Assembly: GCA_001600635.1 (NCBI GenBank)
Contig: BCKL01000016.1
Coordinates: forward strand, 610,449-674,448
Direction: 5' to 3'
DNA: 64,000 nt
DNA from: Leucosporidium creatinivorum
Lineage: Eukaryota > Basidiomycota > Microbotryomycetes > Leucosporidiales > Leucosporidiaceae
Shown here: positions 1 to 11,900 of the stretch, piece by piece
How the letters are laid out: every line of letters starts with the position of its first letter
Position numbering within the stretch: position 1 is the stretch's first letter
Made by a program: the position numbers and the translations under genes
The notes under the pieces: model-generated
The model's database searches: none
Seen by the model: only the letters and a program-made list of their open reading frames with translations
What the model was told of the DNA's origin: nothing

Positions 1-931
1 GCTTCGACTCGAAACGAAACTCACCCAGTTTAGCGTGCACTCAAGACTCGAGCTTTCGTAGGACCAGGGCTCGCCCTTCGTGACCACGTCCCGGACGATG
101 AGGCCATGGCTGCCAACGAAGATGATGGATGTGACGACCAGCCAGAGGACACCAGCCCACTTAAAGGCTTGTGAAGTGGTAGCCTGACTGATCAGGAAAT
201 GGTCAGCTCCACTTCTCGATACACAAATCGCTCGGCGCTCACCTTCGTCGCCCTCCACAGGAAGAAAGGCTCGGCGACGCCTGCCACCCCGCACATGAGC
301 ACTCGATTGGTGAAGTAGAGCCACGAGTAGGCGATGAGGATGTTATTGATGCTTTTGTCTGCTGAACGAGCGAGGACGATGGTTTGCTGAGGCAGAGGTT
401 GAGATCAGCGCCGAGCGCGAAGAGGGTAAGGAAAGCGCGACTCACTGCGATGAGCACGAGGGTGTAGCTGGCGGCGGAAACAAGAGTCGTGGTGACGAGA
501 GCAGTGTATATGAGACGATCCGCTCCCCAGAACCGCCGAAAGTAGCGAACGGCATGCAGGGCTGCGATGGCCTGCGAAGGGGAATCGGGAAGGAGGAAGG
601 AAGAGCACGGCAGGGATCAGGTGACGCTCTGAGTATCTCGATCGAATGCACTCACCATCCCCACCAGCACCACCGCCAACGACGCATACTGGACATGCAG
701 AACCCTCAGAAACAGCGAGCGCGCCTCCTCTGGCGAGAGGGAAGGGTCAAGCATAGCTCCACTTCGAGGCAGCTGCTGCTTGATGCCAGCAGCGGCCTTG
801 CAGAACAGCGAGCAGATAGAGGCGAGGGAAGCGTAGGAGAGAAAGAGCAACCCGCACTTCTGCGCTTCCAAGAGTTGGAACCCGAGGCCGAGATCGAAGC
901 TCGAGAGGCGAGAAGGAGGTGCTCCGAACAT
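1..931 (-). CDS. Multipass membrane protein, 3' end outside window
   Basis: Fungal integral membrane protein of unknown function, read from an ATG at 931. Exons are 656-931, 446-571, 243-386 and 25-183, all joined in phase 0, and a further donor at position 24 sends the gene past the window edge. The product has several hydrophobic helices, for example around VLHVQYASLAVVLVGM, LIYTALVTTTLVSAASYTLV and WAGVLWLVVTSIIFVGS. The spacing of helices and short polar loops resembles the basidiomycete DUF6534-type membrane proteins, but I see no diagnostic motif, so that is only a suggestion. The third intron needs the second of two nearby AGs (CAG then TCAG) to keep the frame open. The exon structure is well supported; the function is not. 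Confidence 0.7.
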
Positions 932-1194
932 GCTCCGAAGCTGTACGCCAGTCGTTCTGCCGCTGTAGATGGTCGTGCTGATCTGATCGTGAAGAGTGTA
1001 GACGTGAACGAGCGAGCACCACTTCAGATCTCTGGGCCGAGTTGCTCCCGCCGAAGCTCAGTCGCGGAGCTGAGGGGGTGTCGAGAGAAGGTATCGAGTT
1101 GTAAATGTCTGTGGTAATGTTACGAAAAGTAAAGCGGGGGGTAGTATCGTCCCTAAAGCACAAGCACAGGCGGAGGAGGCAAGCCGAATCGAGC

Positions 1195-2165
1195 CTACGC
1201 CGAGCCATCGAACGACGTCCTTCCGCCCTCCTTCTGCACGACAGCGTCACAAGCGCCGTCTTCCTGTCCATTTCCACGTCCCACCATCGCCTCATGCCTT
1301 CCGACAGCCTCCTGCTCAAACGCCGGCGCCAACTCCGAAGCCCCACTCGCCTCTCCATCGTCCTCCAGCGCTCCCCCGCCCATGATCAACTTCAGCGCTC
1401 CTCCACCGACAGGCGTGACCGGCATCGTAGCTGCTCCGAAGAACGGGAAGGCGAGGGCGGGACTGGTCGGCGAAGCTCCGGGAGTGTGCGAAGGGAGGAA
1501 AGCTGCGGCGGTGGCGGCGTGGCGATGGAAGGGATTGCGAGTGAGGGCGCGGGAGGGTGGGGAGTCTACATATAGCGAGTAGGAGGCGGTAGAGAGGTCA
1601 GCTTTGCCTGATCGCCCAACGCCGAAGCCGAGCAGCTCAACTCACAGAGCAAGCCGGGCACCTCGGGAGAGCCAGCACGAATCAAAGCGATGGAGGAACT
1701 CCTCCTTCTATGCGCATTGCCGTAATTTGAGCTCGAATTCCTACTGAGGCCGTTCCCATTGCGCGAAGCCGACCTCGAAGGCGGGAGGAGGATGGGCGGT
1801 GGGCTCGCGCGCATGCCTTCGGGCGAGGAGAGAATAGAGAGGAGCTCTTCGAGTGCCGAGTAGTCGTGGAGGCTCTCTCCTCCGCTGCTTGGGCTGCTCA
1901 GGACGAGCGACGAGGGAGAAGGCGGCGCAGAGGCGATGGAGGAAGGGGAAGAGGTGCGGCGAGGGTGCTTGGAGGAGGAACGCTTGCGATGAATGGTGCT
2001 ACTGCTTCCACTGCTGCTGTTCGAGCTACCCGTGCTGGCTTCGAAAGTAGACGGGCATGAAGCGGCGACGTGACGCCCGCCGCCGCTGTTGAGCGAGGAG
2101 GGAGAGCGGGGAGAAGGGGGGACTGTAGGCCTCAAGGGCTTGGGCCTAACGAGAAGGGGCGCCAT
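1195..2165 (-). CDS. Serine-rich low-complexity protein of unknown function
   Basis: Two exons, 1646-2165 and 1195-1565, give 296 aa. The intron 1566-1645 has a GTGAGT donor and a GCTGAC branch site and splits a tyrosine codon. The first half is rich in Ser/Pro/Arg with a basic patch (RKRSSSKHPRR) and a short helical patch (YSALEELLSILSS). The second half is Gly/Ala rich and acidic near its end. No domain is recognised. Low complexity and basic patches would fit a regulatory or phospho-regulated protein, but that is speculation. The reverse-strand reading is preferred because splicing joins two open exons in phase and leaves a single terminal stop. Confidence 0.6.
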
Positions 2166-2703
2166 TCATGTAGCTGTCCAGAGCTTGCAGCCGAGTCGGA
2201 GGTGATTCGCGAGTGAGAAGCGGGAGGCAAAGAGCGGGAGCGAGCGCTTGAACGCTGCAGGTCAGGCGAGCATGCGCTCCGTCGATGCTGGGTTAGAGAA
2301 AGCCAAAGCTCTGGTGAATGGTCTCAGTGAGCTTTGTGCTATCTGCAGCTGCTTCCCTGCAATGTTGACGTGTCACCCCCTTTCTCGGCGAAGCTTGCTC
2401 CTGCTCTTCGCAGAGCTAGTCGTGGAGGGTGGAGTGCAGAGAATAGGAGAAATGAACAGATATTCGATCTCTGAGCAGCTTTTTGCGCAAGCGTAACATA
2501 CGGTCTGACTTCGAAGCCTTGCCATCGCCGAGCTCTCGCCGAGCTGGTTCGCCTTGCCCAGCACCTGGCCTTCTGCAGATCTGTAGGCTAGTGCAGCTGT
2601 CGGAAGGACGTAGATACAACGTGAGAGTAGTGCACCTTTGAGCGGGGAGCCAAGACGTGTCCTGACTGCTCGCCTCTCCAGCGCCGACCGCCGTCAATCG
2701 AGA
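2166..2703. other. Intergenic, upstream of the serine-rich gene
   Basis: These 538 bases separate the start of the serine-rich gene from the stop of the Bem46-type gene, both on the minus strand. They hold the promoter and 5' leader of the former and the 3' UTR of the latter. I see no convincing coding exon, RNA gene or repeat here. Confidence 0.5.
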
Positions 2704-4211
2704 TCAAGGCTTCCCTCCCACGTCACGTACAAATCCCTGCACCTCCTCCCTCCACCTCCGATCCAAACACGCCGTATCGTGTAGCGCACCCTCCACCTTC
2801 ACCCACTTGCTCCTCCTCCCCTCCTCGCCAACCTCCCGCTCCTCGATCCTCCTCCAATCCTGCCACATCCTCTGCACCCCATCACCCTCCTCACCCTTCA
2901 CCTCAGAATCAGTAGGGATGATCTCATCCCTCCCGCTCCTGACCCACAACGTCGGCACCCGTCCTAGCATTCCCCCTCCTTCAACACGAGCCAGCACGCC
3001 CTTCGCATCCCACCGATCAAACACGCCCGGTCCGAGCCAGTGGTAGGGGAGCCATCTCTGAGGATATAATGCTCGGACCATGTAGGGAATGGAGGGGAGC
3101 GGGTTCTCGATGATTGCGCCCACGACCTGCTTCAGCGCGGGGAGGGTTGAGGTGCCCTCGGCGAGGAGAAGAAGGGCCGCTGCTCCGCCGAGGGAGTGGC
3201 CGTAGAGAATTATGTTGGAGGAGGGATAGGTATTTTGGATGTGTGTGAGAGTCGAGCGGTAGTCGGCGAGGATGGTCGACTGGGTGGGAGCGGAGCGGGT
3301 GGAGAGCCAGAAGGAGCGAGGAGCGACGGCGAGGAGGGTGAGCCGGGGAGGGGGAGTTGACGGGGTGGGTAAGTGAGAGGCTGAGGAGAGATGATGAGGA
3401 GATGTGCGTGATGATGTTGAGGGAGGTGAGGGCTGGAGAAGGCGCCGAAAGAGAGGGAGACGGAGGAGGGGAGTGCCAGCATTGCCTGTAGGGAGCCCGA
3501 GGGTCAGCGAGGTGAGCGCAAAAGGATCTGAGCAAGGCACGCACCTTGTAGATACACGATCACCGTATGGCCCTCCTTCTGCCCATCTGTCCCGCCGACC
3601 TTCGACCCCGTCGGCGTTCCCTCCTTCCCGCTCCACTCCAGCTCGATCGCCTTCAGGCTGACTGGCCGCCTCAGCCATCGACTGGGAGTATCACTCTTGA
3701 TCGTGACCTCCTTCCAGTCCATCCCGCTCAACATCCCGCTCAACATCCCGTCCAGCGGAGCCGTCCTCTCTCCTTCGGCGAGGCTCTCGTTGCGCGAGCC
3801 AGGCGGGACGGACGGCAGGTAGATGATCTTGCGCTGGGGTAGAGGGTCAGTGTTGGAGAACTCATCAGTGAGCGAGTAAGCCCACCTGGAAAGCGACCAT
3901 CATCAAGCATTTGTAGGTCCATAACGCGAGTGGCAGCCCCAGGCCGACTTCGAGGAGGAAGAGCCAGCTGAAGGGCGCGCTCCCACTGCCCGTGCCGGCT
4001 AGCGGTTCATTGCTGGGTACCTGTAGGCATAGGTGCTCAGCGAAAGCCCGAAGAGCGCTCGGCGAGGCAGCAAGCTCACCGGAAGGGAAGGCAGCGACAA
4101 GCCAAAGAGAGCGGCGCGGGCTTGTGAGAGCGAAGGGAGGTGAAGTGGGCGGTGGGGTACTTTCACTGAGCTACATCGAAAAGCGAAAGCAGTCGAGCGA
4201 CGAGCGAGCAT
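2704..4211 (-). CDS. Bem46-type alpha/beta hydrolase (ABHD13-like)
   Basis: Membrane-anchored serine hydrolase of the Bem46/ABHD13 family; the substrate is not established for the family. Exons 4080-4211, 3886-4020, 3545-3833 and 2704-3485 give 445 aa. A hydrophobic segment in exon 2 (FLLEVGLGLPLALWTYKCL) is the N-terminal membrane anchor. It is followed by the family signature RKIIYLPSVPPGSR and the oxyanion region VYLQGNAGT. The nucleophile elbow GHSLGG lies at about residue 283, the acid in RSGRDEIIP and the catalytic His in LHDTACL, so the triad looks complete. The ATG at 4211 is the first in frame. Another gene starts 210 bp away on the other strand, so the two probably share a promoter. 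Family assignment is confident; the cellular role is not known. Confidence 0.88.
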
Positions 4212-4420
4212 GCGAAGCGTCCAAGGGAGAGCCGTGAAACGACTTGCGCTCCTTGACCTCCTCCCAAATATAAATCCAAGCCCGGGCAAGCTTTCTCGTC
4301 GCCCTTCTATATCGACCTACAGGACTCCCAGACGCGTACTCAGCTGCTCCTACACCCTCACAAGCAGCCCTAGCAACCTACAGCTCTTTCCCCTCTCAAA
4401 CCTCGTCAACACAGGCCAAG
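4212..4420. promoter_or_regulatory. Divergent promoter, Bem46-type gene / RS-rich gene
   Basis: A 209-bp gap between two head-to-head start codons. An AT-rich stretch near 4265-4274 (AAATATAAATCC) stands out in GC-rich surroundings and is a TATA-like candidate. Whether it serves one or both genes cannot be told from sequence. Confidence 0.45.
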
Positions 4421-6650
4421 ATGGCCCCGCCCGAGCTGCCTGCTCGGCCTCGAGGCAACTCACCTCCGCGCGGAGGATCGTCTACAGCTTCTAGTAGCAG
4501 TCACCTACCCTCTGCACCTCTCGGCGGACCACCGCGCCACCGCCCCTTCTCGACGCTCCCCTCGCTCCCTCCCAAGCCCGTCGGTAACGGCCTACCGGAC
4601 CGTCCTACAGCTTCAGCGCTGCCTCGAGGCGATCGTGGAGAGGATGGAGATAGGTCCCCACCTCGTCGTGGCGAGGTAGAGCCGAGGCGCCGAGCAGGAG
4701 CAGGCAGGCAAGGAGGAGACGACGACTGGCGAGGACCGCCGGGCTCTCGTCCACCTAGGCGAGCAGGATGGGACATGGATCGCGATGTTGATCGTAGGAG
4801 AGGAGGAGGACCACCGCTAAGGGATCGCAGTCCCGATAGGTTCGACTCGCGCGACCGCTTTGACCGACCGGGGTTTGATGGACCCGCGCGTGGAGGCAGG
4901 GACGACTACAGGCCGCCGTTCCGAGGTGGAAGGAGTAGGAGTAGGAGTAGAAGCTGGAGTCCGCCCCCTCGCGAGCGCAGCAGGAGCAGGAGTAGAAGTC
5001 CGAGCAGGAGTCCGGTGGTGAGGAGGGGAGGGCCGAACCGAGGAGGACGAGGTGGCTTTGATGGACCAAGGTTCAGCGGAGGGTTCAGAGATCGCTCGCC
5101 TCCGCCTCTGTCCAGGAGACCAAGGTCACCTAGTCCTCGTGCGTTTCGCCCAGCTTGACTCCAGCTCCGAGCTTCGCTGACCCCACTCTTCTGTACAGCT
5201 TACCGCGCTCGCTCCATCTCTCGCTCTCCACCACCAACCCATCGCCACTTTGGCGCTCCTCCTCGCGAGCGCACTATCCCTCCCATCTCCCCGGACGTCG
5301 GCCGCCGTCGTTCGGGAGGACACCTACCACCCCCGAGCCGAGGTCGCTCCCCCTCTCGCAGTCCACCACCTCACCAAGCTCCTCCGTCACACTCCCGTCG
5401 CCACTCCCGCGAGCTCAGCAGTCGACCGAGATCGAGGTCTCGCTCGCCCCCGCCTCAAAAGCGCTTCCGTCAAGGCTCGACTCCCCCTCTCGCCGCCTCT
5501 GCACGTCGCCCTCCCCCTCCACCACCGCAACAGGACTCCACCCCTGCACCAGCTCCTCCCACGCGTGGAGCAGGACCCCTCATTCACCCCTCTCGTATGG
5601 CTCACCTCCAGCAACCTCCTTCCGCCCCTCCCTCGCGACCTGGATCCGAGCTCGAGGAAGGCGAGGTGGACATGGATGCTGAGGACTCGCGAGAGCGTGT
5701 AGTCCCTCCTCCTCGTGAAGGCCAATTTGGTGAATCGTTGCCTTACGCACAGCCTGCCTTCCCCGGCGCCAGCCGAGGGAGAGGATTCGTCGCCCCTAAG
5801 CCCCATCTAGCTGAGCACAACATCCCCACCGGCCCTCGTGGCAACCACAACCGCTTCGGAGGACCACCACCGCCTCCTCCCGCTGCTCGTGGAGGGCGAG
5901 GTGGCATGCGAGGAGGCATGGGCGGCCGAGGAGGATACGCAGCGCCTCCCCCTCCTCCTCCAGCGCCGAGCGGCAGCCCCACGCTCAACCCTTACGACCC
6001 CTCACCTTCGCCCGTTACGCCTCACATTGCTCTCGCCTCGCCTGCTCCCCCTCCTCCTTCACTCGCTCCTGGACCCCCTTCCATCCCCACCGGCCCCAAA
6101 GGCTGGCGCGGCAAGCCCACTCCCTCCTCCTCTACCCTCCCTCTCCCTCCCATGCACAGCAACTCGGTCTCTCCTCAACCTCTTCAAGCTCGTCCCCTAC
6201 CTCCTCAGATGTCGGAAGAAGAGATCGCAGCGCAGCAAGCTCGTGCTGAGCAGGCGGCGAAGGAGGAGCAGGCGAGGATGGCTCAGCTCGTTAAGGACAG
6301 GGAGATGGCCATGCTCAAGGCGCAGTTGCAGAGGTGGTTGCCCAAGACTCCGTTTGGTGTCGTGATGAAGCCGATGATGGGCCCACTCGAGGAGATGGAA
6401 GCCGAGGTGAGTCATTCGTCCGCTCCCTTCTTGCTCGGCGACGCTGACCCCAACCTCTTCGTAGATCGTCCGCCACCGTCAACATCGCCTGTCCAACCTC
6501 CTTCCCTCCCACTATGCTCGAGCCCTCGCTTGTCGCAAGGCTGCCGCCGAGCTCGGCACCGCCCTGGTCGAGAGGGAGATTGCGAAGGAGAGGTTGAGGA
6601 TGACGGAGGGAGGCGTGGCAATGAGCAGGGGAATCAGCTCGGGTCTTTGA
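4421..6650 (+). CDS. RS-rich, proline/glycine-rich protein with C-terminal coiled coil
   Basis: Exons 4421-5138, 5199-6406 and 6465-6650 give 703 aa. The first third is Arg/Gly/Pro rich with real RS dipeptide runs (RGGRSRSRSRSWSPPPRERS and a second block after the first intron), as in SR-type splicing factors. The middle is proline-rich with RGG-like repeats (RGGRGGMRGGMGGRGG). Near the C terminus a charged, Ala/Glu/Gln-rich segment starting at about SEEEIAAQQARAEQAAKEEQ predicts a coiled coil. A conserved-looking patch WLPKTPFGVVMKPMMGPL follows. There is no RRM. The composition suggests a nuclear mRNA-processing scaffold, but no named family is recognised. Both introns carry GCTGAC branch sites. 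Confidence 0.75.
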
Positions 6651-6758
6651 GCTGGGATGTAGTTAAAGGTCTTTCCCTTGAATGAGATGTGCTTGATGTA
6701 TCTCGTCGCGAGAGAGCTTCGCAAGATGATCTCCGAGCTCGGCGAAGCACTCCAAGTT

Positions 6759-8630
6759 TCACTGCTCCTTCTTCTGCGCATCTACCGCGTTTTCCTCCAC
6801 TGATGGCGGTCGAGCTATCCGTCCTCCCATCCCCAGCGGCTGACCGTAGTACACGCCGACGACGATGAAGAGGTTGGCGAACGTCAAGCCCATGCTCGAC
6901 TCTTGGGTCGAAGGGAACTTGTACCAGCCGAACTCGACGGCAGCGAGGACTCCGAGTCTGTCGGTTGGAGTTGATCAGCGAGGAGCACAACTGGGGAAGG
7001 GGAAGGAGGACTGACCGTTGAAGAACGTCGAAGGGCGTGTGCCAGAGGAGGAAGACGACTTGGTGGGCGTACCAAGCGTAGAACTGGTAGTGCAGCGAGC
7101 GAGCAAAGACCATTCCGATGAGGTTGGAGGTGAAGAGAACAGTGCAGATGTCTGAGCGAGGCGAGAAGGGTCAGCTCTGCCATCTCAGCTCGAGCCGGCG
7201 AGACTCACAATCGGCGTGAGGCTGTCCTCGAGCAGGGCCAACTGAGGGGTTTTTCAGTCCCCGCGAGAGGAGCTTGAGTGCTCCACCCTCCCTTTCACTC
7301 CAGTTCAAGCCGCAGATGATGAGGACCGCTACATGAGCGATGAGTAGCCCTCCTGCGAGCTCCTTGCTCTCGAACGCACGCTCTCCGAGCCACCTCCAGT
7401 TGACCGTCCACTCCCAGAGAAACTCGCGCGAGAAGTTGAAAGCTGTTTGAAAGTAGATTGAGGCGGCGGAGAGGTCGGTGAGGAAGGGGGCGGCGAGAAG
7501 GACTTGTACGAGGACGATGGTGAGGAGGTGGATGGCGGTGGAGATAGCGCCGACGGTGGTGAAGAGTAGGAAAAGGAGGCCAGGGAGGAAGAGGAGTAGG
7601 TTCATCTTGACGGAGAGGGCGAGACTGACGGAGCACGGGGTAAGCCGAGCACGCGGAGGGCAGCTGGAAAGTCTCACCTGAAGAGGATGGTACCGGTGGT
7701 CCAAGTGCTTCGCTTTTTCTTCTCGGTAGTCCACACCAATAAGGCGAGGTAGAAGAAGAGCATGGCGACGCCATCGTTGAAGAGGCGGAGGACGTAGATG
7801 GAGTGGAGGCGCTTGGAGAGGCAGATGAGGATGAGGGCCCAAGGCGGTAGCTGCAGTGGACAAGAGTGAGCTTCTGAGGCTCGACCGACTGGCGAAACTG
7901 GCTCACGCTGTTGCAGCGCTTGAAGATGGCAAAGACCACGCCGAGGGTGACGACGTAGATCTCGGCGAAGATGTACTGAGCCACGCGAATGTTCTTGCCC
8001 TGTTCTGTAAAGTAGTGTAGAGCCGAGTAGAAGTAGATGAAGCCGGCTGGGTATCTGAAGAACGTGCAGAGCGATAATCAGCTCGTCGGCGATGAGCTAG
8101 GGAGCGCGATACAGCTTACACGACGGGTCCAGTATCACCCTTGATGAGGCCATAGTTTCGCTCTCCTCCAAGGAACTGCTCGACTTGCTGCATGTAGGTT
8201 GAGAAGTCGATCTCGGTATCTGGAGGGGCGAAGGGAGGTCAGCGCCGAGGCTTTGGGCTCTCTCGTGGTCCGGTCGGTCTGAGCGCATCACAGACAGCGA
8301 CTCATTGATAGCTGCAGCGTTGTACAACAATACGGCCCTCTTCCCAAGCTTCCAGCTGCCGCCATCAACCAGCGCACACTCCTCGCTTCCTTCGCCCCCA
8401 GCGCATTCTCAGAAGATGGGAGAGCACTCACATGATACGAAGTGGATGATCAGCAAGCACAGCACCGTCTCTGCCACCAGCAGCAGCGTTGCGAGCGTGG
8501 TAAAGTGCTCCTGGCGCGTCAGAAGCGCCTTCAAGCTGTCGGCTGGCTGGGCGAACGAGAGGGGTGCGTCAGCAGGCAAACCTGTCTTCCTCATAGGCCG
8601 TAGATCCCGTGGGTTGCTGGTGGCGCTCAT
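6759..8630 (-). CDS. ALG3: Dol-P-Man:Man5GlcNAc2-PP-Dol alpha-1,3-mannosyltransferase
   Basis: ALG3 adds the first lumenal mannose (from Dol-P-Man) to the lipid-linked N-glycan precursor in the ER membrane. Seven exons (8432-8630, 8120-8219, 7907-8054, 7678-7850, 7209-7624, 7016-7151, 6759-6957) give 456 aa. The hallmark ALG3 segment is intact: [19 protein letters not shown], then GDTGPVVYPAGF, with the TEID acidic motif. Further family matches are [47 protein letters not shown] and HYQFYAWY. About ten hydrophobic helices are visible. The ATG at 8630 gives a short cytosolic N terminus before the first helix. The third exon needs the GTAAGC donor at 8119 rather than the nearby GTGTAA to keep VVYPAG. 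Length matches fungal ALG3. Confidence 0.95.
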
Positions 8631-8959
8631 TCTGAGGTCGAAGGGCGAAAAGCGACGAAACGGCAAAGGCGAAGAAGCGCTCGCGCGTTGCGAGCGAAGG
8701 CGATGGATCTGTAGCGTTGCAAGACGATCGAGGAGTCGTTCAGCCTACTTCTTGACCATTGAGGATCAAGTACCTGGCTTTTGAAGGCTTCTCGCTCTGT
8801 ACTTGATTTTGTTCGGCGCAGGGAGGGCCTCCTTCGCAGCGACGCTGCCTTTCGCCGGAGTCGATCTAGAGCAGCAGCAAGACTGATCTCGCAGGCTCGC
8901 AAACAGCGAGTACATGGATCAACATGGTGATTACCCATCCAATACTCTACTACAGGGTT
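8631..8959. other. Intergenic, upstream of ALG3
   Basis: These 329 bases lie between the ALG3 start and the stop of the Zn2Cys6 gene, both on the minus strand. They should hold the ALG3 promoter and the 3' UTR of the regulator. No coding signal that joins in phase to either gene was found. Confidence 0.5.
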
Positions 8960-11900
8960 TTAGGTCATCCAAGGCAACCCCGAGCTGGCCGCCGCCTGAG
9001 GACTTGCACCTCCCCAAGCCTGATGCATGCTCGGTAGGTAATGAGAATCAATCTCAAACGGCTCCAAGCCCAGAGCCGCACCACCTGCACCGTTTGTAGC
9101 GCCGTTCATCCCTCTAGCGGCGCCGCCGAGCCCAGTCGCCGAAGCGTCGAAGAGACCCCAGTCGCTGCCTGCGAGTGAAGAATTGAGAGCAAGGCGAGAA
9201 AGAGAAAGAAGCGGAAAGCTGATGGTCAGCTCGAGCTTTCGAGAAGCGGTCGACGAGCGAACTCACCACTCTCGGCGAAGGTCGAGAGGAACTCGGCCGG
9301 CAATCCATAGTCGAACGGTGCAAGATCAGAGCCCGATAGCGATGGACTAGTCCCATTAGCGTACGTGTATCCTCCTGCAGGGTGCTTGAAGTAGGCTGCC
9401 GAGGCTCCGTTGGCCGAGTAGGCGGGCGAGGGGTGCTCTGAGGGAGTCGAGACGGCGGAGGAAGGGGTAGAGGAGCTGATCTCGAGCGCCATCTTCTTGG
9501 CGGCCTGAGTGTATTCGCCTCGACCTTCCGAGGTTGCGCCGTCGTCATCGGTGAAGGCCCTCTTGCGCCCTCGTGATCCTCCTCCGTCGCCGTTCATCGC
9601 CATCCCAATCCCATCCCTCGCTCGCTCCTCCCTCAGCCGCCGCTCCTCGCTCAAGAGGTTGGTGATGAGCGCGACTCCTCGCTTGGCCACTGCAGACACG
9701 TCCTGCATGCTCTGCAGCGCCCTCAACGCGCCCTCGACTTCTCGGCGCTCCTCTCCCAACACCGAGGTCGACGATGTTGATCCTACGCGCTGGAAAAGGT
9801 CGAGGAGGACGATACATCCCGCGGCGGTGATGTGGTAGGGTATGGTCCAGAGGCGGAAGATCTTGTCTCCGCAACGAGCTGCTTCGCGAAGGATGGTGCG
9901 GGAAGCGGTGATGGCGCGACGGCGAGAAGTTTCGTAGCGGGGGTCTGTACGAACAAAGACGTTAGTTCTGCATGCTGACTTAGCACCAGCTGCTAGATCG
10001 AGTTCCGTCGAGGAGGAGAAGGCATGATGGAGGGGTGAAGAGCGCAGGAGGAGAGGGAAGGAAGATGGGCAAGGCGCAACGCCGAAAAAGGCAGCTCACC
10101 TTGGAAAGCACGGTGCAAGAAAGGTCGATGGAGGGTGAGCATCTTGTGATTGGAGGAAATGAGGAAGGTTGTCCTGTAGGCCAGCACGAGTCAGCCTCGG
10201 TCTCCCCTCTCTCCTCGCCTCGCACACTCACCGAATCCAATCCACGCAAGCCGGCATTCCATCGGTCGGTCCGCCCAATTGAAGCCAAGCAGGCGCATTC
10301 GAGAGGATGTCGCATAGCCGCTCGTCGACTTGGAGGAGGAAGTCGTATGATGGTGAGCTGGCGTGGGTGTCGATGTGCTCGAAGATGGACTGGAGACAGC
10401 GGGCGATTTGGATCCAGAGGAGGAGCTTGGAGACGACGGTGTAATGCGAAGGAGGGCGGTTGATGAGGCGGCCGGTGAGGAGGTCCCTACGAATACAAGT
10501 GCGTCAGCGAAGACGAGATGAGAAGGTCGAGAGTGTCTTACTCGTCTCGCGAGTTGACCGGCAAAGGAGTGGTGACCTGCGTCGGCTGGACGACGTAGAT
10601 CTTCTGCAGCGGTGTGCGGAACCAGTCCTGGGTCGCCAATGACCAGAAGATCCTCTTCCTCGTCTCCCTCCCGATCAGGCTCTTGACCCTCGTTGCCTCG
10701 GGCAAGTCTCGGACTTGCTGCTCCCACTCCTCGTCCGAGATCATGCGATGGAGGCCGAGCTCTTGCGCCGAGGAGATGCCGGTGGTGAGGAGGGTAGGAA
10801 TGAGGTTGGGTGTACTGTGTCGTGGGAAAGCGTCAGCTACGGCGACCGAAGGGGGCACGGCGTCGACCGAGAGGGGAACGGCGTCGACCGAGAGAGGAAT
10901 ACGGCGCGTCGACTCACGCAGCGTCCTGGCCTGATACAACGAGCACGGTGATGGCCTGCAAAGGACAAGGTCAGCGTAGCTCTCGTCTTCTTCTTACCAT
11001 CGTCATCCACCTCGTTGACCGCCCGCGTCGAGAGCAGCGGCGACTCACCTGGATGCCGAAAATGGTGTGGTTGGCGAGGAAGTTCGACCGATAAAGACAA
11101 GCCATGCTGCAGTCAAACCATCTCCTAGCGAGCTGGGACTGATCCTCCTCGGTCAACGCCATTTCCGACGCCATCCCCGGCGCGAGATTCCCCACGCCGA
11201 CGACCAGCATCGCAAAGTACAACGCCAACCACGCCGGATTGCAGACGTCTACTCTCCGCTCTCCCCAACTCCAGAATTCTTCGACCTCGCGACGGAAGCT
11301 TGGAGCATGGACGGCGCCATGATGCCAGGCGAGTTGCTCGAGCGAGTGGTGGACGATGATGGAGCCTTGATGGGGCGGTGGAAGAGAAGCGGCGAGTGAT
11401 GAGGTGGTGGGGAAGAGGAAGAAGGGAGGAGGTGGGCAGGCGGAAGGAGGAGGACCCCCGTGAGAAGGAGAAGTATCGTGAGGCTCGGCGAAGGCGATCG
11501 AGGGCGCTGAAGGGTCGTATCCGTCCTGCCGTGAGGGCTGCTGTTCTTCAGCGGGTAGTCGTTGTCCTTCGTCTGCTTCCTTGCTCATGCTCGTCACGCC
11601 GTGATGCCGATGCCGACCGAGCGCGAGGAACTCGAGAGCGACCGAAGCCTCGAGCTCCTCCTCTGCCTGCTTCCCGCTATCCTCCCTAGCATCTCGGCTA
11701 TCAGAGCGCTCGAGTGATGACCTTCGGTGCTCGGTGAGAGCTGCCGTCCCGTCGATGCTGCGGTAGGCTTGAGGCGCGCCGAAGGATGAATCGCTCGGCG
11801 CAAAGTAGGGCTGATGATGGGCCTGTTGCTGATGAGGAGGCGGATGCGGCGGATGACTATTGGTGAGAGGTTGAGGAGGAGCTTCGGCAGGGAGCGGTAC

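Noticed and set aside
4930-5020. AGGAGTAGG-type repeats as a minisatellite
   Set aside because: They encode Arg-Ser dipeptides in the correct frame of the RS-rich protein, so they are explained by the protein sequence.
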